NCBI RefSeq assembly: GCF_001640805.2
Contig: NC_066852.1
Coordinates: 4,324,194 to 4,388,193, forward strand
Direction of reading: 5' to 3'
DNA: 64,000 bases
Origin: Lates calcarifer
Taxonomy: Eukaryota > Chordata > Actinopteri > Centropomidae
Below the pieces are notes generated by a model. That model saw only the letters and a list, made by a program, of their open reading frames with translations. It searched no databases and was not told where the DNA came from. This document shows positions 48,501 through 59,060 of this stretch, in pieces. Every line of letters starts with the position of its first letter. Position 1 is the first letter of the stretch. Position numbers and translations under genes: made by a program.

Positions 48501-51500
48501 CTGAACTCCCTACATAATAGACACTGTTGAGTGTCTGCTATATGGGGAGTAGTGAATTCAGACACAACCAAAACATAATGACAGTTGGTGGGTTGTTTGT
48601 TTATTTATGTTGCCAAGCCACTGTCCATCAAATCTCATCAGACCACACCCACACAGTTCTAATGAAGCAGATTAGCTAACATGCTGTTATGTTTAGGCTT
48701 AGAAATGTTTAGTTTGGACCCCATAGCAGACACAGGCATGGACACCAGTTCGGAGCAAAGGTAAATGGTATTTACTGATAAATGCAGAGTTTCAGAGGAA
48801 TGATGAGGGGGAAACGGGGAAGGCTGAAGGACCAGTGGCAACCAGGTGAATGACCAGGCTAGGGAATGGCAGTGAGCAGGTGAATGGCTAGGTAGAGGAA
48901 TGATGGAGACTGACTGGCGGTTTGCAGGTGAGTGGTGTTGTAGAGGGGGGCTGAGGAGACTGCGGGTGCTGACCAGGTGAATGATGAGGATGAGGGCGAC
49001 TGGTAGGCAGAACCAGGTGAGTGGCAAGACAGATGGAGGCAGCAGAGACTGCTGGCTGCAGGTGAGTGGTGCGGCTGGAGAATGGTGGTGAACAGGTAAG
49101 CAGCAGAGACAGGCAGTAACACTGGTACAGGATAGCATACTAAAGCACAGGGAAAACGTGTTAACAAACACTGGAAAATACAGAGAGTGGATGCCACAAA
49201 ACAGGCTGAACATTCTAGCAAAGAATGGATGGAGAGCCAGGGTTCTTATACTGAGCATGATGAGTAGTGGGAAACAGGTGAGCTGGAGACCAGGAGCTAC
49301 GCCATGCCTCTGTGCAACACACACACACACACACACACAGACAGACAGACATGGGGGAGAAGACACAAGGGGTGACAGAAAGGGAACAAAACACAGGAAA
49401 TACTAGAAAAATCTTGAGGTCACAGTGGGAGCTGTGACAGGCATTTTGACTGTTAAACTTTTGATAAATGAGAAATAGTGCAATGCCTTTATTTCTATTT
49501 CATGATTTGAAACCAAAGGCTTTAAGATTTTGCTTGTAACCAAATCAATTCTGGATGTTCTTTCAGTACAAGGATGCCTTCATGAAGGCAAACCCGGGCT
49601 ACAAGTGGTGTCCCACCACCAGCAAACCAGTTAAGAGCCCTTCCTGTCAGCCAGTCAGCAATCCCCGCAAAAAGATTTGGTCCTTCTCTTCCAACCCATC
49701 TAAGGACTCCACCACTGCCAAAAAAGTGCCCAAAACTGACAGCATGCCACAGTTAAACTTTGCCATGGCAGGTGTGTATAACTAAAGATTGTTAGTTCAG
49801 TGTAACATTACAAAATGTAAGATTGTTTTTGTAACTACTGTCACTCATTGTCAGATCCTACTAAGATGGGAGGCCTTAGCATGCTGCTGTTAGCTGGGGA
49901 ACATGCCCTCACAAACAGGGAGGTAGGTCACTGCTGCAAGTCACTCATGGGTACATTCTTGAAATAGTTTTATCTGTAGTACAAAAACGTCCATGTTTTT
50001 TTAATTTATGCTTTTTAGTTAACCCCAGTGTTGTTTACTTTTCTAGATCCCTTCCAGCACTAAACCTAGTTTACCTGAGACAGCCAGCGAAGGGGACTGC
50101 TTTCCAGGGGATAAGGAAGAGGTGTGTTCTGAGACCATATTTTTCTTCCTCTTGTACTCTGTATATTCCAGACCAGATACTTAAGGCCATTTTGTCACAA
50201 AAGCAGGTCATTTATGGAGTCTGACTAAACTAGACTTGAATGTGTGCAAAGTTAAAAAATATCTATTAAGACCTGTTGTATGTACATCAACATTAACAAA
50301 CAACGTAATACGTTGTCCTGCACCTTGTGTGTTGCAGTAGCATGTGTTGGAAAGTAACTACAGACATTTACTCGAGCACTGTACTTTTACTTTACTTAAT
50401 TATGTCCATTTTATCCTCAACTAAATTTCTGAAGACAATATTGTAATTTATACTCCACTTCAATTTATTTGACAGCTTTAGTTTCTAATTAGCTTGCAGA
50501 TTCAGATTACACGTTAGTGCGTCAGTAATTACAGTCTAATAATGTAATTTATAGAAATCTGAAAAAGGCTCTTCCACATGTTGATTTAAATTGTGACTGG
50601 CTGAAACAACTTCACACAGACTTATTTATTGTTTACTAGGTCATAGCAGTACTGACTTGATTTTACTCTTCCTGTTTCAACCTACAGATGTTGTCTGGAA
50701 CAATACCGAACAGAGTGCCTGATGTTACTGAAAGCAGGGTCAAGTCTGCTCTTTCCCCACTGGCAGAGGTATGATTTCATTTCAGTTGATGAAAGATGTA
50801 CCAGTTATCATAACTGAGTTGACTATATCTATAGACTACTGCGTATCTACTAAGTTTCTAGTTTGTTTGTTCCTGACAGTATTAGTTAATATGCATAGAC
50901 AAGTTAACCTTCAGACTTTTTCACAGCAGAAGCTCAGGCAGAGTGCAAAGACAAGACAGATTTTATCATATTATTTTTTGCATTATTATTTTTCAAAATA
51001 ATCACTGTCTATGCAACTTTTTGCAAAAAGCAGGGCTTGACATTATAACTGGCCTGCTGGCCCAGATGCGCTATTTATGGACTCCAGGCTAGTTGATTGC
51101 ATGTTCCACATTGCACGTTAAAACGGACATAAAAACAAATTAGAAATGAATTTCACATTATTTTCCTGCAATGTTGTTGTTTTGCTAATGATTTTTGTGC
51201 GACAATTTCCGTTATTTACTGTTGCAACATCAACTTTTCATGAGTGCCCATGTGCCTGTGCATTAATGTTGAAAGGCAGCTGCTGCCTGTCGTGAACACC
51301 GCCATACGCAGACAAGTAGGTGAAGTATAGAAACAGCAGTGTTGTTTCACTTGCAAGGTGCAACAAGATGCTCACACATTGTAGTATAGCTTGTTATCTT
51401 TTCTAATGTGTACATTAATCCTAGCCCTATGCTAGGACAATCACTATGCAGGCCATACTGTCTGTCTGACTGTCGGCAACCATAAAGTGCATAATAATTA

Positions 51501-54500
51501 TTCTCATGAGCATTTGCTTATTGTAGGGATTCTCCACTCTTCAGGGGTTAGAGAGCAGAGCAAAATCTAAATCAGCCAATCAAGGAGAAGATGGAGTAAG
51601 AACTTTGTTCAAATAGCCGAATAAAATTAATGAAGAGATGAATAAAGTTTATATGAGTATAAGTACTGTTCTCAGGCCAGTGGTTACAGTGGTGCAGGGG
51701 CCAGTGGCAGAAAAAGCCCAATGTCATCCCCTGAAAAGGTACCACATAATCTGTGTTGTAAAAAAATTTGATGTTTTCAAGTCTTTGGAAAGCAGCACAG
51801 GACGTCAACCAGCCTGTCAATCACAACAAACAAAACAATAGGTGTCGGAAGCCACTAGTTGAGATTGGTGGATTATTAACCATACTAAAAGCATATATAA
51901 TAATTCACACAAATGTAAAGTGTGTAGTAGCCCGAGTCTTCAATTAATAGTTGGAAATTATTCTACTTTGTTGGAAATGATAATATTCCATTTCAAGTCA
52001 TTTGATTGTATATAAGGTATATGTCAGCTTGTTGCATATCAAATTTCTCCTGCTGATATCACCTCTTTTATCTCATCAAACAAGGTTGTTGTAGAAAGTG
52101 AATATTACAGAATAATGATAACATTTCAGAAAGCTATGCTGTGTGATCTCATAAAAAACACAACAGGTGACGAAGCATGTTACTGTATGTTCACAGTCAT
52201 CTATGTCTGTGGTACCTGAGGGAAAACCATGCAGACAGTCAGCTCTCTTCCAGCTTGCTGAGGTAAGACATCTTTATTTGATAACTGAGGAGAGTGTAAA
52301 ACCATCATATGACTAGTGCTACAAACCACAAAAAAGCGTGAAGGCTTATTTCCATTGTGGTCTATGATGAAAAACTAAACAAACAACAAAAAACAACAAT
52401 CCAGGATGTACAATTAACACGTAAGTGACATGAACTAAATAGCAGGCGGCGAGTAGCTATTTGAGCACTCTCAAATTTCTTGGTCACAAACTGGCATCTG
52501 CATGTATCGCATAAAAATTCTGTCTAATCATGATTGAGTGATCACGCCTGTGATAAAAGTTGAGTTAGTTTATTTCAAGATGAATAATAAACCTGACACT
52601 GCAGAACTTCATACACATTTTTGTCCATATACATGCAGAAAATGTTATTGTACAAAAGGTAACAGTGTAATGGAAGGGAAAATGAAGTGTGGAGGGCAGT
52701 GTATTTAACAATGCATGGTTACAGAGAAAAGGAGTGCACATAACACTTAATTCGATTCACTGTCATGACTGTCTTCAATTCTACCAGCAGACTAACATAT
52801 GAGTATATAGACTGTGAATATCTGCTAAGAAAAGATTTAAGTGCACACTAAAAAGAGAGACATGATAAACAGTGCAATTTGTAGACATTTCTGATTATAT
52901 ATATATTATATGTAGAAATGAAGTATTAGGAGCATAGATTGCTGTCAGTTCAACTGATTAACACTGAGTTTTTTATGTTTTGTGTTTGGTAAGATGTGCC
53001 TAGCGTCGGAAGCTGGAAAGATGGACACAGGTGTATCTCAGCCTGAGGACAGCTCCTCTGCAGCCTCTTTCCAGAAAACTACAGTCAAGCCAGAAATCAA
53101 GGAGGAGAAAGCAGACACTAACGACTGTCCTCCCTCCTCGTACACATCAGCCCTCTTACCTTTGCTCTCTACTGTCAGTTCTACCTCCACTGATGCCATT
53201 CCCCCACAACTCAGCAGCCAAAATGCATGTGTCAAAAAAAAGAGCAAGAAAAAAGAGGTGGCCAAGTCAAATGATAACAGTGAGATAACTTGCACAGCAA
53301 AGAAGATCGTCAAAAAGTGTAACCATGCAGAGTCAAACGTAGACAGTGTTTTCAATACAATTGAAGCAGTGGCCAAAGGAGCCTGGAAGGACACTGAGGA
53401 GAAGCCCAAGAAGAAGATCCAGAGCAGTCCTAGTGGTGGAAATTCTGCTTTTCCCAAAAAGAAGAGTAAGCCCAAAGTAAAGACCTCTGTCAAAGACAAA
53501 GAGGAGGAGATTGATGAAGACAGCGGGCAGTGTGAACAGAACAGTTCCTCTGAAGTGGAGATGAAGGAAGAGGTGACTCACGTTAGTCCTAAGTCAGAGG
53601 AAGCAAGTAGGGGAAGCACAGACCTTCAGGGCAGCATGGCAGAACTCCATCACTCTCCCTGCAGCCCCTCACCTACTAAGCTCAAAGAGGAGGACAAGGG
53701 GAAGGAGAGGCAGAGTGAAGTGACCTGTGAGTCCAGCACAGAGAACCGGGGCTCCAGGAAATCAGAGCGGAGCTGTAAAGGAGCCTTGTATAAGACCCTT
53801 GTTTCTGAGGGGATGCTGACTTCACTGAGAGCCAATATTGACCGAGGTATCCATTTAGCTTCAAGGGCAAACTATTTAATACACAAAAGAAGCCAAGTCG
53901 ACTGCATATGATATGTGGTTAATGAATATTAATGAATTACCTTTTCCTTTTTGTTTGAATTGTTGTACATATGTCTGCAGGTAAAAGAGGTGCTTTCCGT
54001 GCTTCTGATCATGATGCAAACTGGTGTGATGACAGCTGGACAGTTCCACAGTTGGTACCTAATAACCCCAAGAAGCTGAAAAAGTCCAAGTCCAAAGATG
54101 AATCTTCACAGGGGTGAGTCAGGTCCCCTCTTCGTGCTATGTCGTACCCTTCTGGGTACAATCATTTTGCAGAGAAATAATACGATAATATATAATAGGT
54201 ATATTATATGATAATGGTCTAAATCTTAAATATTTGCTAATATGTATTGTTTGCACACCCACTTAACTCTTATAAGAATGGTCACAACGGACCATAACAC
54301 ATGAGTACCGTAATTTCACTTTTAATATTAAATGCTTTGGTCAATATTAACATCACATATGCAGCATACATTTTCATATACATCCAGCTATAATTACATC
54401 CCCAGTTACCAGTGCACTTACCGGTAATTTAGTCCCATCTGGAGAGACGTTTGGAGAGGCATTTTGAAATTGCTTTACTGTGTTTTTGTATATAGAGATG

Positions 54501-57500
54501 TGTTTGCTGTTACTGAGTTTCATCATCTCAGCTGATGAAAAGATTTTGCTAATCATATATCATATTAAATGAAATAATTTATATATAATATAGAGTCAGC
54601 TCCTGAATTTTATCAATGGCTAAAATGCTGCTCAGAATAATGAAGTAGGGCAAATAGTGTATTACTGACTCTCTCTGTCATATTAGTCTTGTCTGATTGG
54701 GGTGTTTGGCTGCTGTATAAGTCTATGCTGATTTCTGTAGGTAGATGTATTACTGAGGTTGCTTTGACATCTGCTTACTTCTTAAGGTTAGGTTAGGCTA
54801 TTGATTATATACTCAACTATGTAAACTCTGAACTTCACTTGTCAGCCTAGGGAAACTGGAGGAGGAGTTTGAAAAGAAATTTAACAGCCTACCACAGTAT
54901 AGCCCAATGACATTTGATAAGAAGGGGACTACTGTCGCAAAGAAGAGGAAGACTGACAGCTCCACTGTCCAAGAGGAAGCCTCTAGAGTTGGAAAAGGTA
55001 AGAACAAAATCATAGATTTCTCCATTGAATAAACACAGTGACTGTTCTTTAATATCCTCTCATCTCATCCATGGTCCACTCTGCACCTGTTTATAGAGTC
55101 ATGTTTTCCACACCTGTGGTGTTCAGGACCAGTTCTCTCTCTGTTACAACAAAAACATTTGGACTCCATAACACAGCATTTCCATGCTCTTTTTTCTTTG
55201 TTGTTTTTTTGTTTTGCTATATCAGGGCCATCTCCATCACAGAAAAAGACTTCATTCCACAAGATTGTTAGGAAGCACAAACACAAAAAGGAGAGACCAG
55301 GTGCAGTGGACAAAGGTGAACTAGAATGTTGTTTGTGCATTATATAGCAGGGATGTGAATATTTTCAGAGCTACCCATTATCAATTCCATCAAGACCAAC
55401 AAAGTGTTTTAAATGAGATGAAAATGTTAACTTCAGGCACATTGCTGCTCAACAGTTCAAATGTCTAGTTTATTGTTGGTTTTAGAGGAACATGAATTAG
55501 AGAATTTATTTTCACATCACAAAAAAGCCATTCTTTGGAATACCAAGCCTGGGCTACCCAAAATTTATTGGTATTAAAAAAAAAATCTTTCAACTTACAC
55601 TATTTACACTGTAATGGATATTATATTTATTATTGTAATATTCATTATTATTAATGATTATTTGATGATTGCTAATAATAAAGATTTAAGAATTAGCTGC
55701 TGAGGCCTATGTACAAACAATAACTTTCATGTGGTTAAATTACTGTGATACTAAACAAATGAATAAAGAACTTTGTAACTTAAGTCCTTAAGAGGATTGT
55801 AACATTTGTGCTTCTGATTTTCATTACTGCATATGTGCAAAGGTCAAATCATTGAAATCTATTCCTGTGAACATTTTCTCGACAGCAGTGGTACAGAGTG
55901 ATTCCACCATGCTGGATTCAGCTTCAAAAGCCAAAATATGTGCCCCCCTTGCCATAATGTGCCCAGATGTCCAGGGCTCCACTAGTATGGAGATGCTAGT
56001 TGGTAGCCAGAAGAGGAAGGCTAGGAAGACCAAGATCACACACTTGGTGCGCACAGCTGATGGCGGTGTGTCTCCAGCTGAGGGTGAGTGATGAATGATT
56101 AATTGATGAATCAGTCAGTGTGGGATTAGATAGATCTGTCTTATGTCTAAAGAGTCTCAAGTTTTACCCAAACGTTGCCTCTGTGTGGTAAAAATATTTA
56201 TAAACTATACATATTATTATACATTATTTTTGAAATTATGTATTCAGTCGTTAGATACACACTTTTTTTTCTTAACTCTCAACCAGTTCACACTTCCTTT
56301 ATGAGATGTATTTTAGGAACATTTATTGAAAAACTTAAGGAAACTGGAACTGAAAGCTCACTAGACAAACTATGTCCAACAGCCCAGGGAGGAAGTACCT
56401 CAGACACATCTTAAAGGGTAATACCTTCAAAATAAAAGCCACAGGTTTGTTTGTCATCACAAAGTATTAGAGTTTTGTGTAGATTATATATATATATATG
56501 TGTGTGTAAATGTTAAATTAACCAACCATACCCACATAGATTAATGAAACCTAAGTCAATATGTCTGATATTATATTTAGGATATATGTTTTTGCCTGTC
56601 ATTTCTTTTTGTTTGGATAGGGGGTAACTGGAAGTACTTCTTTTAGTCTTTAAAATTCAAATTAAAGTTAAAGCTGCAAGCAGCATTGAACGGGCCCCGC
56701 GCATGTCGGGGGACCAGCAGCCGCAGGGTCCCCGCAGGTCGTATGACGCGGTTCTGCAACTGCATGAGCACCGGACACAGAACGAATGAGTCAGAAGTCC
56801 CTTACTGCCCCCATCAGGTGTCACTATGACTATATCTGAATATTGGCATGTAGATGTGTTCAGGCCATGACAGTTCATAAACACGTGAAGTGAGACAGTG
56901 CATGCAGGAGTTAGGACATGAAGACTCACAGTCACCATTATGATCTTAATAATCTGTCTGAATCAGATCAACTCACATGGATGAAACACATCATTTTCTG
57001 TTTCCAATAGGTGGCGCTATGACTATACCTGAATATTGGCATGTAGATGTGTTCAGGCCATGACACTTATACCACGGCCACACCCTTCGATGTCAAAAAA
57101 TTTTTATAACTGTTAATCACAAAGGCCTCAAGTGTATCCTGACCAAGTTTGAGGTTGATATGATATAATCTGTAGAAAATTTTCAAATTAAAATTAAAAT
57201 GGCAGACTTCCTGTAGGTTTGAGGCCATGCTGTCAAGAGACTTTTTGGTGTGTCTCGGCATGTTACATGCACGCTAGTGCTCGGGCCCTACTTAGTAAAA
57301 CTTACAAAGTCACTGTGAGGAGCTACTTCTCTTAGCAAGCACCTGACCAGTTAATATACTGAAAGTAACCCCACCCCAAATGAAATCAACGCAGTGGTTA
57401 CAAGTGCTGACTCCTGAGATGACTTTAAAAACTTGACTCAGGGAAAGTCCTATTTTTTTATGAAATTATTGACATGTTCCTATTTCATAGATCTGAAAAA

Positions 57501-59060
57501 ATACGTTTTATTTTGTCTTTGTTGTCTTTTATTTTCATCACAGAGGACAAAACTAGGGACCTGAACCAGGAACAGGATAAGAAGCCATTACTCCACCAGA
57601 ATTTATGCAATGAAAAAGGGTGCTACAGTAATCCCAGAGCAGAGGAGGCAGAGAGGAGCACCGTTACGCAAGAGCTACCTGCTTTCTTCAGTTTGGCAGC
57701 CCTTGCTGAGGTAGCAGCCATGGAAAACGTTCACAGGTGGAGACACAGCTTAGCTTATATACATTACTGTTGACTTGATTGTATACATATGCTACAGTCA
57801 ATATAATGTATGCTTTTCATGGGATGTCCTTTTATGTGCTTATTCTTAATAAGGTCTGGTAACTCATAATCAACCAGCAGAGGGTGTTATAGTCTGTATA
57901 AATATGTGGAGAAATACTAGTGACAGTAGTTGACTGAGCTGTTACAACCTAGTGTGGGCTCCATGTTCTATACTTTCACAGCCAGTTTAACTCTTTTAAT
58001 GTGAAGAGGTGTGAAGCTACAAAACAATAAAAACATACAAATTATCAGCTAAATTATAAAAGTTCCAAGTAGTTGTTGTTACTCTTAAGTACATAATGTG
58101 AACATAAATCTACATGCTATAATCCATATCTACACACTGTTGTCTATCCGAGACTGTCTAATTCCAGCAAACATAATCAGTGTCCACTATAAAATACGTA
58201 AGACATCATAATCATAACAAAATACTCACTGGCAGTGCCACTCAGTAGTCTAGAATAAACTGGATACAATGAGTGGACCAGGCTACTTTGTGTCATGAAG
58301 GTAAACTGCACTACTAAAATGTGTCAGTAGAATATGGTAATCACCTAGACTTATAACAGTCCAGTGTTAATACCTGAGAATTTTTATATAACATAGAGTT
58401 TTTTTTAGAAAACACTGCCTTCCCCAAAATATTGTGCTGAAATGATCAATTTTATAACACAGACGCCACTGCCTGCAAACCTAAATGCAGCTGTCTAATA
58501 TTCCTACATTTCATATCCCCCCTATGATATGAAAGAAATTCCAGTGATCCATGTCTACCATTCCAGTCATGTGCAGATAGTATGCTTTTCTTCACTTATT
58601 TGATTGTAATATTGTACTTCTTCAATATTTATACAGTTCTTTTTATACAGTGAGATGTAGTTTCTACGGCACTTTGTCCATTAAGATAGAAAAGTGCTAT
58701 ATAAGTGCAGTCCATCTACCTTTAAATTTTGCTGTTATGAGGAAAGTTCATAAGGCTACTTCAGGGTCTTTATGCAGTTCTGTCAAGGGGATCATCCTCC
58801 ACTATTACACCTAATAGTGCAGTGTCACCTTTAGCAATTTGTGAAAGTTGCAGATGTTCTTGCATGAGGCCCATTGTTCCCGATGCATTCTGCACCTGAA
58901 CTCTGACAGAAAAGACAGCAGGCCCAGTACTTAAAAGCTATTTGAAAAAGTATGAACACTCTCTCTAATGTCCTGTTTCAGAGGCCAGAGAGGCTTGGCT
59001 GAGAGTCAGAAGAAAGAGCTTGCCCAGACTCCAGTCCTCATCTCCTGTGCTGATCAGTGA
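45395..59060 (+). CDS. bbx: bbx, HMG-box protein BBX (bobby sox homologue), complete coding region
   Basis: BBX is a nuclear HMG-box DNA-binding protein. Exons: 45395-45553, 45680-45934, 49567-49771, 49855-49922, 50047-50121, 50688-50768, 51527-51595, optional 51676-51738, 52197-52262, 52994-53846, 53981-54113, 54846-54997, 55226-55315, 55886-56083, 57544-57736 and 58982-59060. All are GT-AG and in phase, giving 912 residues with the optional exon or 891 without (human BBX is about 941). Features in order: basic KRPKRKC motif; acidic [10 protein letters not shown] run; HMG box at about residues 82-150 ([15 protein letters not shown]); region resembling the family's DUF2028; lysine-rich low-complexity middle; conserved [70 protein letters not shown]; and the C-terminal VLISCADQ. 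The start ATG has ACC before it (good Kozak context) and matches the MKG start of mammalian BBX. Confidence 0.96.
45680..45934 (+). CDS. bbx: bbx exon, main part of HMG box
   Basis: Encodes an acidic lead-in and [40 protein letters not shown] and [17 protein letters not shown], helices 1 and 2 and part of helix 3 of a SOX/TCF-type HMG box. The acceptor is a tandem NAGNAG (tatcagcag), so an extra glutamine can be included by starting at 45677. Donor gtgaga. Confidence 0.96.
46061..46073. promoter_or_regulatory. ERE-like palindrome GGTCACTGTGACC
   Basis: Exactly fits the GGTCAnnnTGACC consensus of an oestrogen-receptor element, 130 nt into the bbx intron. The flanking sequence looks repeat-like, so it may be transposon-borne. 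Function is inference. Confidence 0.4.
46140..48050 (-). repeat. unclassified fish dispersed repeat, long copy
   Basis: The right end, read on the minus strand, begins AAAGCTGCAAGCAGCATTGA and ACGGG, the same start as the copy at 56663. Inside are at least two diverged modules (about 47236-47446 and 47551-47738), each with the box tagcgctacctattggc. The box is the reverse complement of the ggtggcgctatgactata box in the other copy. The left boundary is uncertain. Confidence 0.65.
48685..49439 (-). mobile_element. probable solo LTR with internal minisatellite
   Basis: On the minus strand it begins TGTCACAGCTCCCACTGTGA and ends in AAACATAACA, consistent with TG...CA LTR termini. It has a TATA-like CAGTATAAGAACCC near 49238. 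The middle (48845-49110) contains diverged tandem units built on caggtgaatg/caggtgagtgg, and 49318-49350 is an AC/AGAC microsatellite. No convincing target duplication was found. The 235-codon minus-strand open frame across it is low-complexity and not taken as a gene. Confidence 0.5.
49318..49350. repeat. (AC)n(AGAC)n microsatellite
   Basis: AC dinucleotides followed by AGAC units. Confidence 0.95.
49567..49771 (+). CDS. bbx: bbx exon, end of HMG box
   Basis: Encodes [20 protein letters not shown] and [20 protein letters not shown], ending MPQLNFAMA. It completes helix 3 of the HMG box and starts the conserved post-HMG segment. Acceptor tctttcag, donor gtgtgt, phase 0 in and phase 1 out. 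Confidence 0.96.
49855..49922 (+). CDS. bbx: bbx exon
   Basis: Encodes [20 protein letters not shown] and then NRE, nearly identical to mammalian BBX in this hydrophobic segment. It is separated from the previous exon by an intron of only 83 nt. Phase 1 in, phase 0 out. Confidence 0.95.
50047..50121 (+). CDS. bbx: bbx exon
   Basis: Encodes [20 protein letters not shown] and then GDKEE, 75 nt in phase 0 on both sides. Acceptor ttctag, donor gtgtgt. Poorly conserved residues, but the position and phase fit the gene. Confidence 0.85.
50688..50768 (+). CDS. bbx: bbx exon, SxLxxxAE-type repeat unit
   Basis: Encodes [20 protein letters not shown] and then ALSPLAE, 81 nt in phase 0. The C-terminal KSALSPLAE resembles the repeated SALFQxAE motif of mammalian BBX. 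Acceptor cctacag, donor gtatga. Confidence 0.85.
51527..51595 (+). CDS. bbx: bbx exon
   Basis: Encodes [20 protein letters not shown] and then EDG, 69 nt in phase 0, acceptor tattgtag and donor gtaaga. No motif was recognised. The call rests on splice sites, open frame and phase. Confidence 0.7.
51676..51738 (+). CDS. bbx: bbx optional exon (weak donor)
   Basis: Encodes [20 protein letters not shown] and then K, 63 nt in phase 0, 80 nt after the previous exon. The acceptor is gttctcag; the donor AAG|gtacca is weak. It may be skipped or may be false. Confidence 0.4.
52197..52262 (+). CDS. bbx: bbx exon, SALFQLAE repeat unit
   Basis: Encodes [20 protein letters not shown] and then AE, 66 nt in phase 0. 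SALFQLAE is identical to a mammalian BBX segment. Acceptor tcacag, donor gtaaga. Confidence 0.93.
52994..53846 (+). CDS. bbx: bbx large central exon
   Basis: The largest exon, 853 nt, phase 0 in and phase 1 out. It begins [13 protein letters not shown], matching MCLASEG of mammals, and continues through serine-, glutamate- and lysine-rich low-complexity sequence with KKKSKKK-type basic clusters. It ends in the conserved [20 protein letters not shown] and [23 protein letters not shown] is also conserved. The minus-strand open frames opposite it are shadows of its repetitive composition. Confidence 0.95.
53981..54113 (+). CDS. bbx: bbx exon
   Basis: Encodes [40 protein letters not shown] and SSQG. 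Acceptor gtctgcag, donor gtgagt, phase 1 in and phase 2 out. Lysine-rich, probably nuclear. Confidence 0.93.
54846..54997 (+). CDS. bbx: bbx exon
   Basis: Encodes [20 protein letters not shown] and [18 protein letters not shown]. The [13 protein letters not shown] block is strongly conserved in BBX. Acceptor cttgtcag, donor gtaaga, phase 2 in and phase 1 out. Confidence 0.95.
55226..55315 (+). CDS. bbx: bbx exon
   Basis: Encodes [20 protein letters not shown] and [10 protein letters not shown], a conserved basic segment (FHKIV.K.KHKKE in mammals). Phase 1 on both sides, acceptor atatcag, donor gtgaac. Confidence 0.95.
55886..56083 (+). CDS. bbx: bbx exon with conserved [17 protein letters not shown]
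   Basis: Encodes [20 protein letters not shown], a variable stretch, then [20 protein letters not shown] and DGGVSPAE, close to mammalian BBX. The acceptor is another tandem NAGNAG (gacagcag at 55881-55888), so one residue may be optional. Donor gtgagt, phase 1 on both sides. Confidence 0.95.
56084..57543 (+). other. bbx: bbx intron with dispersed repeat
   Basis: Contains a short AT/GT microsatellite near 56487-56508 and the dispersed repeat at 56663-57290. No exon was recognised; a short frame at 56175-56414 has no supporting similarity. Confidence 0.75.
56663..57290 (+). repeat. unclassified fish dispersed repeat, short copy
   Basis: Begins taaagctgcaagcagcattg and ends near agtgctcgggccctac. 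The box ctatgactatatctgaatat plus ggcatgtagatgtgttcagg occurs twice (about 56822-56870 and 57012-57060). It is the inverse-oriented relative of the repeat at 46140-48050. The start contains the palindrome GCTGCAAGCAGC. Confidence 0.75.
57544..57736 (+). CDS. bbx: bbx exon
   Basis: Encodes a variable stretch, then [20 protein letters not shown] and H, the conserved C-terminal hydrophobic motif of BBX. Acceptor atcacag, donor gtggag (weaker), phase 1 in and phase 2 out. Confidence 0.95.
57737..58981 (+). other. bbx: last bbx intron
   Basis: AT-rich. Near 58640-58720 there is a retroposon-like tail (gaaaagtgctatataagtgc). Nothing coding was recognised. Confidence 0.7.
58982..59060 (+). CDS. bbx: bbx terminal coding exon and stop
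   Basis: Encodes [20 protein letters not shown] and then ISCADQ, ending at TGA (59058-59060). VLISCADQ is the exact C-terminus recalled for mammalian BBX. Acceptor cctgtttcag, phase 2 in. Confidence 0.96.

Larger units (their letters stand above)
45935..49566 (+). other. bbx: bbx intron splitting the HMG box
   Basis: A 3.6 kb intron. It contains a perfect oestrogen-response-like palindrome (46061-46073), a long unclassified dispersed repeat (about 46140-48050) and a solo-LTR-like element (48685-49439). Confidence 0.85.

Noticed and set aside
48659..49366. 235-codon minus-strand open frame
   Set aside because: It spans an LTR-like repeat, an AC microsatellite and a minisatellite. Composition is low-complexity (H, S, P, L) and no family is recognised.
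53038..53499. 153-codon minus-strand open frame
   Set aside because: It lies exactly opposite the large bbx exon; the lysine/glutamate/serine-rich codons of bbx read as L/F/S on the other strand.
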